The notes under the pieces were generated by a model. That model made no database searches. It saw nothing but the letters and a program-made list of their open reading frames with translations, and was not told where the DNA came from. Shown here piece by piece: positions 17,679 through 27,338 of a stretch of DNA of 64,000 nucleotides. Position 1 is the stretch's first letter. Each line of letters opens with the position of its first letter. A program made the translations under genes and the position numbers. Where the stretch lies: assembly GCF_002067135.1 (NCBI RefSeq), contig NZ_CP020105.1, positions 4,278,001 to 4,342,000 on the forward strand, in the 5' to 3' direction. The DNA is from Spirosoma rigui. GTDB taxonomy: Bacteria; Bacteroidota; Bacteroidia; Cytophagales; Spirosomataceae.

Positions 17679-18926
17679 ATGAAACTCCCCAACCTGACAA
17701 CGCGTATCTTTCTGGGCATGGTGCTCGGTATTGCCATTGGCTACTTTTTCCCGGCTACCGATTCTGGCTTTTCGGGTACCGATCTGAACATCCTGTCCAA
17801 GATTTTCCTGCGGCTCATCAAGATGATTATCGGGCCGCTGGTCTTTGCCACGCTGGTGGTAGGCATTGCCAAACTAGGTGATTTCGGGGCGGTGGGCCGG
17901 ATCGGTCTCAAGACGCTGGCTTATTTTTATTTCGCTACGATCCTTTCACTGGTGGTGGGACTGCTCGTTGTCAATATCCTCAAGCCGGGCGAAGTCATGA
18001 GTCTGCCGCTACCGGCAAAAGGGACCGATACGGGTATTGAGGTGCAGAAATTTTCGCTCGAAACGTTTTTCACCCACATTTTCCCGACGAGTTTCGTGGA
18101 TGCGCTGGCTAACAACGAAATCCTGCAAATCGTTGTCTTCAGTATCTTTTTCGGCATTGCCGTTGGTTCAGTTGGCGCACAAGGCAAGATCATGATCAAG
18201 GCTCTCGATGCACTGTCCCATATCATGTTCAAAGTAACAGGCTATGTCATGGGCTTTGCGCCGTTTGGCGTGCTGGGGGCTATTGCTACCGTTGTGGCGC
18301 AGCAGGGGCTGGGCATTCTGGGTGGATACGCCTACCTGATCCTGTGTTTTTTTGGTGGCCTGCTGTTCTTTATGTTCGTTGTGCTGGGGGCCATCTGTCT
18401 GGTGGTTGGCGTTCCATACGCTGCTCTCCTGCGCGAAATCAAAGACGCCATCATTCTGTCGTTCAGTACGGCCAGTTCCGAAGCGTCCTTTCCGCAGACC
18501 ATTGAAGCGTTGCGCCGGTTTGGCTGTTCGGAACGTATTATCTCCTTCGTGCTGCCGCTGGGGTATTCGTTCAACCTTGATGGATCGATGCTGTACATGA
18601 CCTTCGCCACGGCGTTTATTGCCCAGGCCTACCATATTCCGCTCAGCATCGAACAACAGATCACCATGATGCTGACGCTGATGATCACCTCGAAAGGGAT
18701 TGCCGGGGTACCGCGGGCGTCGCTGGTAATCATTGCCGGGACGATGTCGATGTTTAACCTGCCCGCCGAAGGGCTCGCCCTGCTGCTGGGTATCGATCAG
18801 GTGCTCGACATGGGGCGCAGCGCAACGAGCGTAGCGGGTAACGCCGTAGCTACCTGCATCATCTCGAAATGGGAAGGCGAATTCCGCACGCAACCCATTG
18901 ATTCCGACGAGGTAACCGTTCAGTAA
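17679..18926 (+). CDS. Dicarboxylate/amino acid:cation symporter (DAACS family)
   Basis: A 415-residue inner-membrane protein with about eight hydrophobic segments and two re-entrant loops. The serine-rich motif SFSTASSEASFP (first hairpin) and the SFNLDGSMLYMTFA segment followed by the second hairpin (SKGIAGVPRASLV) are hallmarks of the GltP/DctA/GltT glutamate-aspartate transporter fold. Substrate is a dicarboxylate or acidic amino acid taken up with sodium or protons; which one cannot be told from sequence. The MKLPNL start was chosen because upstream codons are not hydrophobic and contain the promoter element. No partner genes adjoin it. Confidence 0.9.
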   Translation: MKLPNLTTRIFLGMVLGIAIGYFFPATDSGFSGTDLNILSKIFLRLIKMIIGPLVFATLVVGIAKLGDFGAVGRIGLKTLAYFYFATILSLVVGLLVVNILKPGEVMSLPLPAKGTDTGIEVQKFSLETFFTHIFPTSFVDALANNEILQIVVFSIFFGIAVGSVGAQGKIMIKALDALSHIMFKVTGYVMGFAPFGVLGAIATVVAQQGLGILGGYAYLILCFFGGLLFFMFVVLGAICLVVGVPYAALLREIKDAIILSFSTASSEASFPQTIEALRRFGCSERIISFVLPLGYSFNLDGSMLYMTFATAFIAQAYHIPLSIEQQITMMLTLMITSKGIAGVPRASLVIIAGTMSMFNLPAEGLALLLGIDQVLDMGRSATSVAGNAVATCIISKWEGEFRTQPIDSDEVTVQ

Positions 18927-18967
18927 AACCCGGACCAGATACTCATCCGTTCCGCAGGCAGCGCGGG

Positions 18968-18975
18968 TAATTTCG
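18968..18975 (+). promoter_or_regulatory. Possible -7 promoter element
   Basis: TAATTTCG differs from TAnnTTTG by one base and lies 54 bp upstream of the ATG at 19030. It is the best candidate in the gap after the symporter gene. Confidence 0.3.
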
Positions 18976-19029
18976 TAGGTTAGTCGGCACACAACACGGC
19001 TGACAACCAGGCCTTAACCTTTTACGAAC

Positions 19030-19467
19030 ATGACCCAATCTGCTTTGCTGGAGACTGAACTGGCTCCGTATTTCACCGTTAAAGCACCGTTTCAGTTTCC
19101 GATCAACTTTCGCGAGGGCTTCGTCAAATACTGGCCTGTCGTTACGCTGATCCTGATGGTCCTGACCCTGCCGGCCATTCTGGTATTTCTGGGCCTGGGT
19201 ACCGCGCTCGTGCCCATCTCGTTTCTGGGTGGCGCGAGCGTCGGTCTGAGCTATACCCTGACCATGATCCTGGGTCTTGTAGGACTGATCCTTGGCGTAT
19301 TGGCACTACCCGGCCTGTTCAACCGCAAACGCACTGGCTGGGTGTTCAGCTACTACGCCCAGATCCTGAGCCTGGCGGGCAGCCTGATTGGATTCCATCT
19401 GATCGGTCTGCTCATTGGCCTCCTTTTTCTGATGCTCCTTTTCCAGGTCCGGGATTATTACCGCTGA
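19030..19467 (+). CDS. Small multi-pass membrane protein of unknown function
   Basis: A 145-residue protein with four hydrophobic segments, around residues 36-60, 63-75, 77-95 and 108-138. A short soluble N-terminus (about 30 residues, with FPINFREGFVKYW before the first helix) and a basic C-terminal end (FQVRDYYR) flank them. I recognise no catalytic or transport motif. It stands alone between the symporter and the ABC exporter and is closed by an intrinsic terminator, so it is probably a single-gene unit. Confidence 0.75.
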   Translation: MTQSALLETELAPYFTVKAPFQFPINFREGFVKYWPVVTLILMVLTLPAILVFLGLGTALVPISFLGGASVGLSYTLTMILGLVGLILGVLALPGLFNRKRTGWVFSYYAQILSLAGSLIGFHLIGLLIGLLFLMLLFQVRDYYR

Positions 19468-19494
19468 CACTGCTGCGTAACGGATAACGTCATC

Positions 19495-19527
19495 AGGCCA
19501 CACGTTTAACCGGTTGTGGCCTTTTTT
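19495..19527 (+). terminator. Intrinsic terminator
   Basis: An 8-bp stem, AGGCCACA pairing with TGTGGCCT, has further partial pairing inside the loop and is followed by a run of six T. It lies about 27 bp after the stop of the small membrane protein gene. Confidence 0.85.
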
Positions 19528-19636
19528 ATAACCGTCCGTACCGTCCTCCGGCTTTTCATCCGTAAATTGGTTGGCAGGGTGCGCCTGATCGCCGAAGTTT
19601 GACTGCCTCTTATACAAACCTGTTTCAACCTAAACG

Positions 19637-20551
19637 ATGAACATTCTCGAGACCCACCACATCGTCAAACAATACGCCCAGCACCGAGCTCTGAACGACG
19701 TGAGTCTGGCGGTACCGAAAGGCTGCATTTTTGGCCTCCTTGGCCCCAATGGTGCGGGCAAAACATCGCTCATCCGGATCATCAACCAGATTACGGCGCC
19801 CGATTCGGGGGAAGTAATTCTGGGGGGCGAGCGACTGAACCCCGACCACATCAAACGAATTGGCTACCTCCCCGAAGAGCGCGGCCTCTACAAGAAAATG
19901 AAAGTCGGCGAGCAGCTGCTGTACCTGGCTCAGTTGAAGGGGTTGAGTGAAAAACAGGCCATGGAAAAGCTGAAGACCTGGTTCGTCAAGTTCGATATCA
20001 AAACCTGGTGGACCAAGAATGTTGAAGACCTTTCCAAAGGGATGCAGCAAAAAGTGCAGTTCGTGGCAACGGTCATGCACGAGCCCGACCTCATTATTCT
20101 GGATGAGCCGTTCTCCGGATTCGACCCTATCAATGCCAACCTTATCAAAGACGAGATCCTGGAACTGCGCGATAAGGGCAAAACAATCATTTTCTCAACC
20201 CACCGCATGGAATCGGTGGAGGAGTTGTGCGACCATATTGCGTTGATTCACAAATCCCGAAAAGTGCTCGATGGTACCAAACGCTCCATCAAAGAGCAGT
20301 TCAAGACCCACACCTACCACGTCGATTACCAGGGAACGCTCAACGACCTGCCCCCTGCTTTCGAGGTCCTTAACACCCGGGTGCTGGAAGACAATTTTCT
20401 GCGCGCCGACATCCGAATTCCACCCGATGCGGCTGTCAATGACCTCATTCGGCACCTGCTCGACCGGGTAGCCGTCCGTGCTTTTGGCGAGAACATCCCC
20501 AGCATGAACGATATTTTCATCCAGGCCGTCGGCGAAGTACCCACGACCTGA
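19637..20551 (+). CDS. ABC transporter ATP-binding protein, NatA-like
   Basis: A 304-residue nucleotide-binding subunit. Walker A is GPNGAGKT near residue 36, the Q-loop region is YLPEERGLY, the signature is LSKGMQQKVQ and Walker B is LIILDEPFSG, followed by the switch histidine in FSTHRM. The C-terminal 90 residues form the DUF4162-like extension seen in NatA/YhaQ-type exporters. It is followed after 57 bp by its likely partner permease on the same strand, so the two probably form a sodium, drug or lipid exporter at the inner membrane. The transported substrate is unknown. Confidence 0.92.
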   Translation: MNILETHHIVKQYAQHRALNDVSLAVPKGCIFGLLGPNGAGKTSLIRIINQITAPDSGEVILGGERLNPDHIKRIGYLPEERGLYKKMKVGEQLLYLAQLKGLSEKQAMEKLKTWFVKFDIKTWWTKNVEDLSKGMQQKVQFVATVMHEPDLIILDEPFSGFDPINANLIKDEILELRDKGKTIIFSTHRMESVEELCDHIALIHKSRKVLDGTKRSIKEQFKTHTYHVDYQGTLNDLPPAFEVLNTRVLEDNFLRADIRIPPDAAVNDLIRHLLDRVAVRAFGENIPSMNDIFIQAVGEVPTT

Positions 20552-20608
20552 ACCACTTACTGAACCTTCTTTTACCTTAAAGACGGGCCTGGGTCCGTGT
20601 TCTCCCCT

Positions 20609-21937
20609 ATGAAAATTATTTTCCTCATCATTAAACGTGAATATCTCGTCCGGGTCCGGAAAAAATCGTTCCTGGTTATGACCATTCTGGGGCCATTACT
20701 CATTGCAGCCTTCTACGGCCTGGCGGGTTGGGCGGCTATCAGTTCGATCGATCAGAAGAAAGTCCAGGTTGTGGACGAAAGCGGCCAGTTTACGGGTAAA
20801 TTCAAAAACTCGTCATCTCTGCTTTTTACCTTCGTTAAAACGCCAATCACGGCGGCAAAGAAAGCGTTTCCCAAGAGCGGCAACGATGTTCTGGTCTATA
20901 TTCCGAAGGATGTCCTGAGCGACTCTAAGGGGGTTCAGCTCTTCGCCGAGAAGGGTGTTAGCTTCGACATCAAATCGGGCATTGAACGCACCATCGAGAA
21001 AGAGATCGAGAATGTAAAGCTCACCCAGTCCGGCATTACCCGCAAAGTGATCGAAGATGCCAAAGTGGATGTCGACGCCCAGACCATCAGTTTGAGCGAT
21101 GAGGGCGAGAAACAAAGCAGTACGGGGGCCGCATCGGTCATTGGCCTGTTGTGCGCGCTGCTGATCTACATCACCGTCATGATCTACGGCATGCAGGTGA
21201 TGCGGGGCGTAGTTGAAGAAAAAACCAACCGGATTATCGAAGTCATCATCTCTTCGGTAAAACCGTTTCAGCTCATGATGGGTAAGATTCTGGGCGTAGG
21301 GCTGGTCGGGCTAACTCAGTTTATGCTATGGATTCTCTTGTCGGTGGGTATCACGTCGGCGGGTACGGCTATTTTTGGCAGTAAGTTCACGGAACGCCCC
21401 ACGGTTCAGAATCAGGTGCAGGCACAGATAAACCAACAGGGCGACGTATCACCAAAGGTTACCAAGGCGGCCAGCAACCCGGTTAGTACGTTCATCAGTT
21501 CGGTACAAAACCTGAATCTTCCACTGATCATTGGCTGTTTCCTGTTTTATTTTCTCGGGGGATATTTGCTCTACAGCGCCCTGTACGGAGCCATCGGGGC
21601 GGCTGTCGACAACGAGACAGACACGCAGCAGTTTATGCTGCCGGTGACGATGCCCATCATTTTTTCGTTCATCATCGCTCAGTTCGTCCTGCGTGACCCC
21701 GACAGCAGTCTGGCTTTCTGGGCATCCATCGTTCCCTTCACCTCTCCTATTATCATGATGGTTCGGCTACCGCTGGGCGTACCGGCCTGGCAACTGGTGC
21801 TATCCATGACCCTGCTGGTGATCGGCTTCATTGGCACGACCTGGCTGGCGGCCCGAATCTACCGCGTTGGCATTCTGATGTATGGCAAAAAGCCAACCTA
21901 CAAAGAGCTGTCCAAGTGGATTTTCTATAAGGCGTAA
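20609..21937 (+). CDS. ABC-2 type permease, NatB-like
   Basis: A 442-residue membrane permease. One hydrophobic helix lies near residues 20-42. A long extracytoplasmic domain of about 140 residues follows, then a C-terminal cluster of five or six helices beginning near residue 175 (IGLLCALLIYITVMIYG). The motif EEKTNRIIEVIISS next to this first helix of the cluster is typical of NatB/YhaP ABC-2 permeases. The ATG at 20609 was preferred to a GTG four codons upstream. It pairs with the ATPase gene immediately upstream. A strong hairpin follows the stop codon. Confidence 0.9.
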   Translation: MKIIFLIIKREYLVRVRKKSFLVMTILGPLLIAAFYGLAGWAAISSIDQKKVQVVDESGQFTGKFKNSSSLLFTFVKTPITAAKKAFPKSGNDVLVYIPKDVLSDSKGVQLFAEKGVSFDIKSGIERTIEKEIENVKLTQSGITRKVIEDAKVDVDAQTISLSDEGEKQSSTGAASVIGLLCALLIYITVMIYGMQVMRGVVEEKTNRIIEVIISSVKPFQLMMGKILGVGLVGLTQFMLWILLSVGITSAGTAIFGSKFTERPTVQNQVQAQINQQGDVSPKVTKAASNPVSTFISSVQNLNLPLIIGCFLFYFLGGYLLYSALYGAIGAAVDNETDTQQFMLPVTMPIIFSFIIAQFVLRDPDSSLAFWASIVPFTSPIIMMVRLPLGVPAWQLVLSMTLLVIGFIGTTWLAARIYRVGILMYGKKPTYKELSKWIFYKA

Positions 21938-21957
21938 GAGGCTTAGCGGTTTTTTTG

Positions 21958-21998
21958 AGCGGACAGGATGTATGCGTATCGCGTACATCCTGTCCGCT
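21958..21998. terminator. Hairpin between convergent genes
   Basis: Arms of 15 bases (21958-21972 and 21984-21998) pair perfectly, and GCG/CGC inside the loop can extend them. A run of seven T precedes the element on the plus strand, which as A-rich sequence would act as a U-tract for leftward transcription. It separates the permease from the convergent outer-membrane gene. Confidence 0.8.
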
Positions 21999-22038
21999 TG
22001 TCCTGTCCTGTCTGCCGGTTATTCACCTGGGAGTACCG

Positions 22039-24999
22039 TCAGAATCCAATATCGATCACCAGTGGCTGCACGATCCACTCCTGGCTGGTGAGGTTGTAGA
22101 TCGTTCGAAAACCGGCTTCGAGGGGAACGCGCTGGCGTAATACGTTGAAAACAAAGGATACATCGACACCCGTTGTCTGGTACGACCGATTCCGGATTTC
22201 GGTTCGGAGCAGCGCGCCCGTTTGGGCACTCCGCACGTCAACGGAACTCTCACCCAGGGCGCTGTCGAAGAAAGCGCCCGCTTTTATACGCTGGATGTAG
22301 ACAAGCCGGCCCAGTGACCAGTGGATGTTGGCAAGTGGCAGGCGGTACTCGGCGCTGCCTGCCGTGATCCGGTCATCGCTCACGTAGGCTTGTCCACGCG
22401 GGTAAAACACGACGGGACTGAAGCGGTACGTACCGCGGGCCTGTTCCTGGTACCCCCCTCGTAGCCGTAGCGAGTGGTGTTTACCCAGGCCCGGAAAAAA
22501 GACATTGGCCTGCACACCCCACTGCTCGGCGTTCAGAGCCCCACCGAAAGGCGTGATCCGGTAGGTAGCAGAGAGGGTTTGCCCCCAACGGGGTGCTACG
22601 TCCCGTTTGCTTTGCCGGAGCAGCCGCGAGTAATTCAAGCTGTACGTAAACGCGCTCAACGCCCCCTGTGAACCTACTTCAGTAATAGACCGGAAGGGCA
22701 GGTCGTAGCCGCTCACCTGCAAATAATTGTAGTAGGCCGATACGTTCATTGACTGGCTGTATTTCGACTGAGTGAGCCGAAGCGGCAGTCGAACACCGGC
22801 GGTGAGCTGGTTGTACTGCCAGCGATCGGACCGCAGGCTATCCAAAGGCGACCGCCGATCAATGTAAAGCGACGTATTTCGGCTACCCCGTTGGAAACTC
22901 AGATCGAAAACGGGGTACAAACCCTGGTAGCTGAGTCGGGCAAAATAAGCCCCTACCCGCTCGGCCTGGTTGTAACTATAGCCAACTCCAATCTGGGTGG
23001 TGCTCAACAGATCCTGCGAGTTCACGCCCAGGGTCAGCTCCTGCCCCGTCGACCCCACAACCGGCCCCCAGCTGTATGCATTGAACGCGTGGGCCAACCG
23101 CCGGAACCGGGCAGGTGTGTAGGCCGGAGCCATCGGTGCGGAGTCTGCCAAAACCCGTCGCCCCGCTGCCGCGCCCGGCTCTTTCGTGGCTAGCGCAGCA
23201 TCGATCGTCGGCCCGAAATACCGGCCGGTCGACGTAGCACCGGGTGCAGCCGGCCCCCTTGTCACAGGTTGCCAACTGGCCGGATCGAGGGGCATATCGG
23301 ATATCCTGTGTCCGTTGACGGTAAAATCATCGAAACCCAGCCGGTTACCCGACGGAGAAACAGTGGCATGATAGGCAGCCAGTGGCCGGGACGTTACCTG
23401 AAAAACCTGTTTTGTCGCTACGTTGACCGCGTAAATATTATCGATACCCGACCGGGGGGAGTTGTAGAACACATAGTCACCCCAGGACTGCGGGTTGCTC
23501 AGGTTCTCGTTGGCGCGGGGCAGCAGATCACGGAGCCTATCCGCCTGCGTATCGAGCTGGCGGATGGTTTTCTGGCCGTCCTTTAATGCTACCGCCACAA
23601 CCGTTTTGTTATCGGCCTGCCAGCGCGGGTGTATGTAGTACTCGTTTTCGGGATTGGACAGCGTTTTCAGCCGCGCACCCGTTTTGGCGTTAAGAACCAC
23701 CAGTTGCGTCCTGTACCGGTCGGTTGTTTCAACAACAACAAGCTTCGTGTTGTCGGGAGAGACAGCAACGGCAATATACCGCGAACGGTGGGTGAGTCGG
23801 GTAATTTTGCCGGTGTTCAGATCGAGCAGGCGGATGTTGGAGTAGATGCGCTGGCCCCAGCGGGGATCAAACCCAAACTCAATCCAGCAGGCAGTGGCGG
23901 GCGTCGCCGAGAGCATTCCCGGATCGTTGGGAAAACCCTGGACGAACACTTTTTTCTCCCGCCCGGCTTTGTCCAGCAGCACCAGCCGGGGCGTATCACC
24001 CAGACCGCTCTTGACGCATAACACCGTCGAGTCGGTCAGAAATTGCGGGTATTGATAGCTGGTAAAGACCGGCCTCATTGCCCGGCCCTGCTCCACCCGA
24101 ACCGGGAATGTCGCAGCGGGCGTAACCGTCAGGTTTTCCTGCTGTCTGGTCCAGGTCTCGGCCAGGTCATCCATTGTTTTCCGGTACAGGTCGTCGACCC
24201 GCACACCCGTTTCGTTCCTGACACTGGCCGAAAACGCAAAGGGCCACGGAAACCGGCGGTAGTTGCGGTCCAGCACCCGGCTCCATACCTCCGGCCCGTA
24301 GGTTCGCTTGGCGTAAGTCGTTATCGGGTAGCCTAGTTCGTAGTGGTCCGGTACATTGTCGCGGTACGAACCGGCCACCGCTTTCGCGTAGCTGAAGCGC
24401 CGGCCCGCGAGCAGGTTAGCCCGCAGCCCCAGCGTGAAATTGGGAATCCGGCCACGGCCGCTGGTGCTCAGCAGCGTCTCATTACTGACCGCATCGCCCT
24501 CGGCGAACCAGTCGGGTACGGTCAACAGCGGTAATCCCAGGCCGGTATTCCCCAGCAGCGTATACAGCACCCGACCGTAGTGCTGCAGGGCTTTGTCGTT
24601 CTGCACAACGTGCCGGTACTCGTGCACGGCCAGCAGATCGAGCCAGTCCAGGGTACCCAGGAGATTGGGATTCTGGGGCTGGGCCGCGAAGAACTCCGAC
24701 CGGCGCGGGAACAGCGTAACGAAGCCGTTACTATTGGTCGTCTGGTTCTGGAGTAGGACGGAAATGGGCCGGGGACGCCGGTTGAGCGAGGCACTGGCGG
24801 GTTCGTACAGACTCTCCAGGCGGTGGGCCGTTCGCTGGGCCGTCGAGTCGAACCCGTCGGGATACAGAACCCGGAAGTGCGGGGTCGTCAGGCGATACCA
24901 GCGCAGCCCACTGGGCGTCTGGTCAAGAATGGGGAGCGATTGGGCACCGGCGGTAACCGACGTCAGCAGCAACAGGAAAGGAAATACACGCATGTTCAT
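22039..24999 (-). CDS. Outer-membrane metallopeptidase/beta-propeller/beta-barrel fusion
   Basis: A 986-residue exported protein combining three parts. A signal peptide (residues 1-19) leads into a peptidase-MA-like gluzincin domain with the zinc motif HEYRH (H126, E127, H130) and a downstream glutamate in WFAEGDA (E167), which can be the third zinc ligand. Residues about 290-610 form a TolB/WD40-like propeller with repeats such as DTPRLVLLDKAG, SPDNTKL and SPSGNRLGFD. The last 330 residues alternate polar and aromatic positions as in outer-membrane barrels (BamA/TamA-like surface antigens) and end in a hydrophobic residue followed by phenylalanine. The catalytic residues look intact. No substrate is known to me. 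Confidence 0.7.
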   Translation of the reverse strand: MNMRVFPFLLLLTSVTAGAQSLPILDQTPSGLRWYRLTTPHFRVLYPDGFDSTAQRTAHRLESLYEPASASLNRRPRPISVLLQNQTTNSNGFVTLFPRRSEFFAAQPQNPNLLGTLDWLDLLAVHEYRHVVQNDKALQHYGRVLYTLLGNTGLGLPLLTVPDWFAEGDAVSNETLLSTSGRGRIPNFTLGLRANLLAGRRFSYAKAVAGSYRDNVPDHYELGYPITTYAKRTYGPEVWSRVLDRNYRRFPWPFAFSASVRNETGVRVDDLYRKTMDDLAETWTRQQENLTVTPAATFPVRVEQGRAMRPVFTSYQYPQFLTDSTVLCVKSGLGDTPRLVLLDKAGREKKVFVQGFPNDPGMLSATPATACWIEFGFDPRWGQRIYSNIRLLDLNTGKITRLTHRSRYIAVAVSPDNTKLVVVETTDRYRTQLVVLNAKTGARLKTLSNPENEYYIHPRWQADNKTVVAVALKDGQKTIRQLDTQADRLRDLLPRANENLSNPQSWGDYVFYNSPRSGIDNIYAVNVATKQVFQVTSRPLAAYHATVSPSGNRLGFDDFTVNGHRISDMPLDPASWQPVTRGPAAPGATSTGRYFGPTIDAALATKEPGAAAGRRVLADSAPMAPAYTPARFRRLAHAFNAYSWGPVVGSTGQELTLGVNSQDLLSTTQIGVGYSYNQAERVGAYFARLSYQGLYPVFDLSFQRGSRNTSLYIDRRSPLDSLRSDRWQYNQLTAGVRLPLRLTQSKYSQSMNVSAYYNYLQVSGYDLPFRSITEVGSQGALSAFTYSLNYSRLLRQSKRDVAPRWGQTLSATYRITPFGGALNAEQWGVQANVFFPGLGKHHSLRLRGGYQEQARGTYRFSPVVFYPRGQAYVSDDRITAGSAEYRLPLANIHWSLGRLVYIQRIKAGAFFDSALGESSVDVRSAQTGALLRTEIRNRSYQTTGVDVSFVFNVLRQRVPLEAGFRTIYNLTSQEWIVQPLVIDIGF

Positions 25000-25136
25000 T
25001 GGCAGTTACCGCGAAGGTACTGAGACCGAATGAAATTTGCGGGCGTTGCCGCAGCCACTCCACCGAAAATAACGGTCCAGGAATATGCCCGGTAAGGCGT
25101 ACCGGTTTCCACCCCTACGCCTTACCGGAACCGTTC

Positions 25137-25970
25137 TCAGCGGAGATCCGCAATCGCGGTCATATCCATGTCGGCATAGTCCAGGTTCTCCCCCGCCATC
25201 CCCCAGATGAACGAGTAGCTGGCGGTACCGCAACCGGAATGCACCGACCAGGGGGGTGACACAACTGCCTGGTGGTTGGCAACCATCAGGTGACGGGTTT
25301 CGGCGGGCTGGCCCATCAGGTGGAGAACGCGGTGTGCCGGGTCGAGGTCGAAGTAGAAATACGCTTCCATCCGCCGGTCGTGAACGTGGGCGGGCATGGT
25401 GTTCCAGACGCTCCCCGGCTGCAGGATGGTCAATCCCATCACGAGCTGGCAGCTTTGGATGCCATCCTTGTGAATGTAGCGGTAAATGGTCCGGGCATTC
25501 GCCGTTTCGGACGAGCCCATACTGGCCGAGAATACCTCCGTGCTGGTCGCCTTTTGAGTCGGATGCGTTGCGTGAGCCGGTGCCGACAGCAGGTAATAGC
25601 GAGCTGGCTCGGTGGCATCGGCGCTGGCGAAAGTGACCGAATGGCTGCCGCGACCCACGTAGAGACAATCCAGCTTTGCCAGGTCGTAGGACTGGCCGTC
25701 GACCGTGATCGTACCCTGACCGCCAACGTTGATAACACCCAGTTCACGCCGTTCCAGGAAGTAGGCACTTTTCAACTCGTCGTAGGTTGGCAGGGAAACG
25801 GCACTCTCAACGGGCATTGCCCCCCCTACGATCATCCGGTCGTAGTGGCTGTAAACGAGTGCCAGTTCGTCGGGCGTAAAGAGGGTTTCGATCAGGAAGT
25901 TTTCCCGGAGTTGTGCGGTGGTAAACTGGCGAACTTCGGCAGGACTGCTGGCATAACGTACGTGCATCAT
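25137..25970 (-). CDS. kduI: 5-dehydro-4-deoxy-D-glucuronate isomerase
   Basis: A 277-residue cupin enzyme, close to the usual KduI length of 278. It interconverts 5-keto-4-deoxyuronate and 2,5-diketo-3-deoxygluconate in pectin and glycosaminoglycan breakdown. The family's metal-site signature MPAHVHDRRMEAYFYF (two histidines and a glutamate) is present, as is HLMVANHQAVVSPPWSVHSG with the last zinc-ligand histidine. The adjacent ATG codons at 25970 and 25967 are both plausible starts; an upstream in-frame start would add an unrelated segment. No other uronate pathway genes adjoin it, and the neighbour on the far side is trxB, divergently oriented. Confidence 0.92.
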   Translation of the reverse strand: MMHVRYASSPAEVRQFTTAQLRENFLIETLFTPDELALVYSHYDRMIVGGAMPVESAVSLPTYDELKSAYFLERRELGVINVGGQGTITVDGQSYDLAKLDCLYVGRGSHSVTFASADATEPARYYLLSAPAHATHPTQKATSTEVFSASMGSSETANARTIYRYIHKDGIQSCQLVMGLTILQPGSVWNTMPAHVHDRRMEAYFYFDLDPAHRVLHLMGQPAETRHLMVANHQAVVSPPWSVHSGCGTASYSFIWGMAGENLDYADMDMTAIADLR

Positions 25971-26167
25971 AGAAAACAATGGGAAAGTCAGATTGTCTGT
26001 AGTAGAGAAAAATCCGGTCCGCATTTACCCGCTGGCGGGGGAAACAGGCCCGCTTTTTTTTGCCGTTCGGGCCGTCCGGCCAGACAGGGTCCGCTTTCGT
26101 TCGGAAGAAAGGTCCCTCCGCCAGCCCTCACCGCGCGCAGCGGCACCGACAGACTAAACCTTCTTTC

Positions 26168-26198
26168 TTGCTCTCCACGCGAAATTTTTTCAATTTTG
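26168..26198 (+). promoter_or_regulatory. Candidate trxB promoter
   Basis: A TTG at 26168-26170 and CAATTTTG at 26191-26198 (one base from TAnnTTTG) are separated by 20 bp, the usual spacing of the Bacteroidota vegetative sigma factor. The predicted start lies about 70 bp upstream of the ATG at 26276. Confidence 0.4.
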
Positions 26199-26275
26199 CG
26201 TATGTTGTCTCGTTACCACCGCATCAAACGGCCGTGGTTAAACCAACCAGCAGACAACCTATTTGCCCCTTTGTA

Positions 26276-27232
26276 ATGACTACTGAACACGTTAAGTGCC
26301 TTATTATTGGCTCTGGCCCCGCCGGATATACAGCTGCCATTTACGCAGCACGGGCTAACATGAACCCTGTTATGTACCAGGGACCGCAGCCAGGCGGTCA
26401 GTTGACGATCACAACAGAAGTCGATAATTTTCCCGGCTATCCCGACGGTGTTCAGGGTCCGCAGATGATGCAGGACCTCGAAAATCAGGCCCGCCGGTTT
26501 GGTTCAGACATACGGTACGGCATGGTGACGGCCGTTGACTTTTCGGGACATCCTCACAAAGCCATCGTCGACGACCAGCACGAGATCACAGCCGATTCAG
26601 TCATTATTTCGACCGGCGCGTCGGCAAAATGGCTCGGCCTTCCCTCCGAAATGCGGCTCAATGGCCGGGGCGTATCGGCCTGTGCCGTTTGCGACGGCTT
26701 TTTCTTCCGGGGTCAGGACGTAGCCATCGTTGGTGCGGGCGATACCGCAGCGGAAGAAGCGAGCTATCTGGCGAACCTTTGCCGCAAGGTGTACATGATC
26801 GTGCGCCGGGGCGAAATGCGGGCGTCGCGGTTCATGCAGCAACGGGTAAAAACCGCGCCAAACATCGAGATTTTGTACAATACCGAGACGCAGGAAATCC
26901 TTGGTGACGACGAAGTAACGGGCGCACTGGTGAAGAATACTAGCACGGGGGAAGAAACCGTTTTAAACGTAACCGGCTTTTTTGTGGCGATTGGCCACAA
27001 ACCCAACACAGATATTTTTGGCGAGTACATCGAACGGGATGACAGTGGTTATATCCTGACCGAAAAAGGAAGTACGCGCACCAACATACCGGGCGTTTTT
27101 GCCTGCGGAGACGCCCAGGATAACGTGTATCGCCAGGCCATCACGGCAGCCGGAACGGGTTGTATGGCGGCTCTCGATGCCGAACGTTATTTAGTAACGC
27201 TGGAAATGCAGGAGCAGCAGCTTGTTCATTAA
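26276..27232 (+). CDS. trxB: Thioredoxin-disulfide reductase
   Basis: A 318-residue FAD/NADPH flavoenzyme that reduces thioredoxin in the cytoplasm. The FAD-binding motif GSGPAGYTAAIYA lies near residue 11, the redox-active CAVC pair near 138 (SACAVCDGFF), the NADPH motif GAGDTAAEEA near 155, and the C-terminal FAD motif GVFACGDAQD near 280. The ATG at 26276 was chosen because the conserved FAD fold starts within ten residues of it, and the longer open frame upstream has no recognisable content. The M23 peptidase gene follows on the same strand after 106 bp. Confidence 0.95.
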   Translation: MTTEHVKCLIIGSGPAGYTAAIYAARANMNPVMYQGPQPGGQLTITTEVDNFPGYPDGVQGPQMMQDLENQARRFGSDIRYGMVTAVDFSGHPHKAIVDDQHEITADSVIISTGASAKWLGLPSEMRLNGRGVSACAVCDGFFFRGQDVAIVGAGDTAAEEASYLANLCRKVYMIVRRGEMRASRFMQQRVKTAPNIEILYNTETQEILGDDEVTGALVKNTSTGEETVLNVTGFFVAIGHKPNTDIFGEYIERDDSGYILTEKGSTRTNIPGVFACGDAQDNVYRQAITAAGTGCMAALDAERYLVTLEMQEQQLVH

Positions 27233-27338
27233 CTTACTGGTTTGTGCCGGTTGCGTGTTGGGGTCGTTGTCGGGTGGGCGTATGCTTCCGGACAGCCACA
27301 CCTCAACACCCAACAACACAAACTCATCTTCGATTCCG

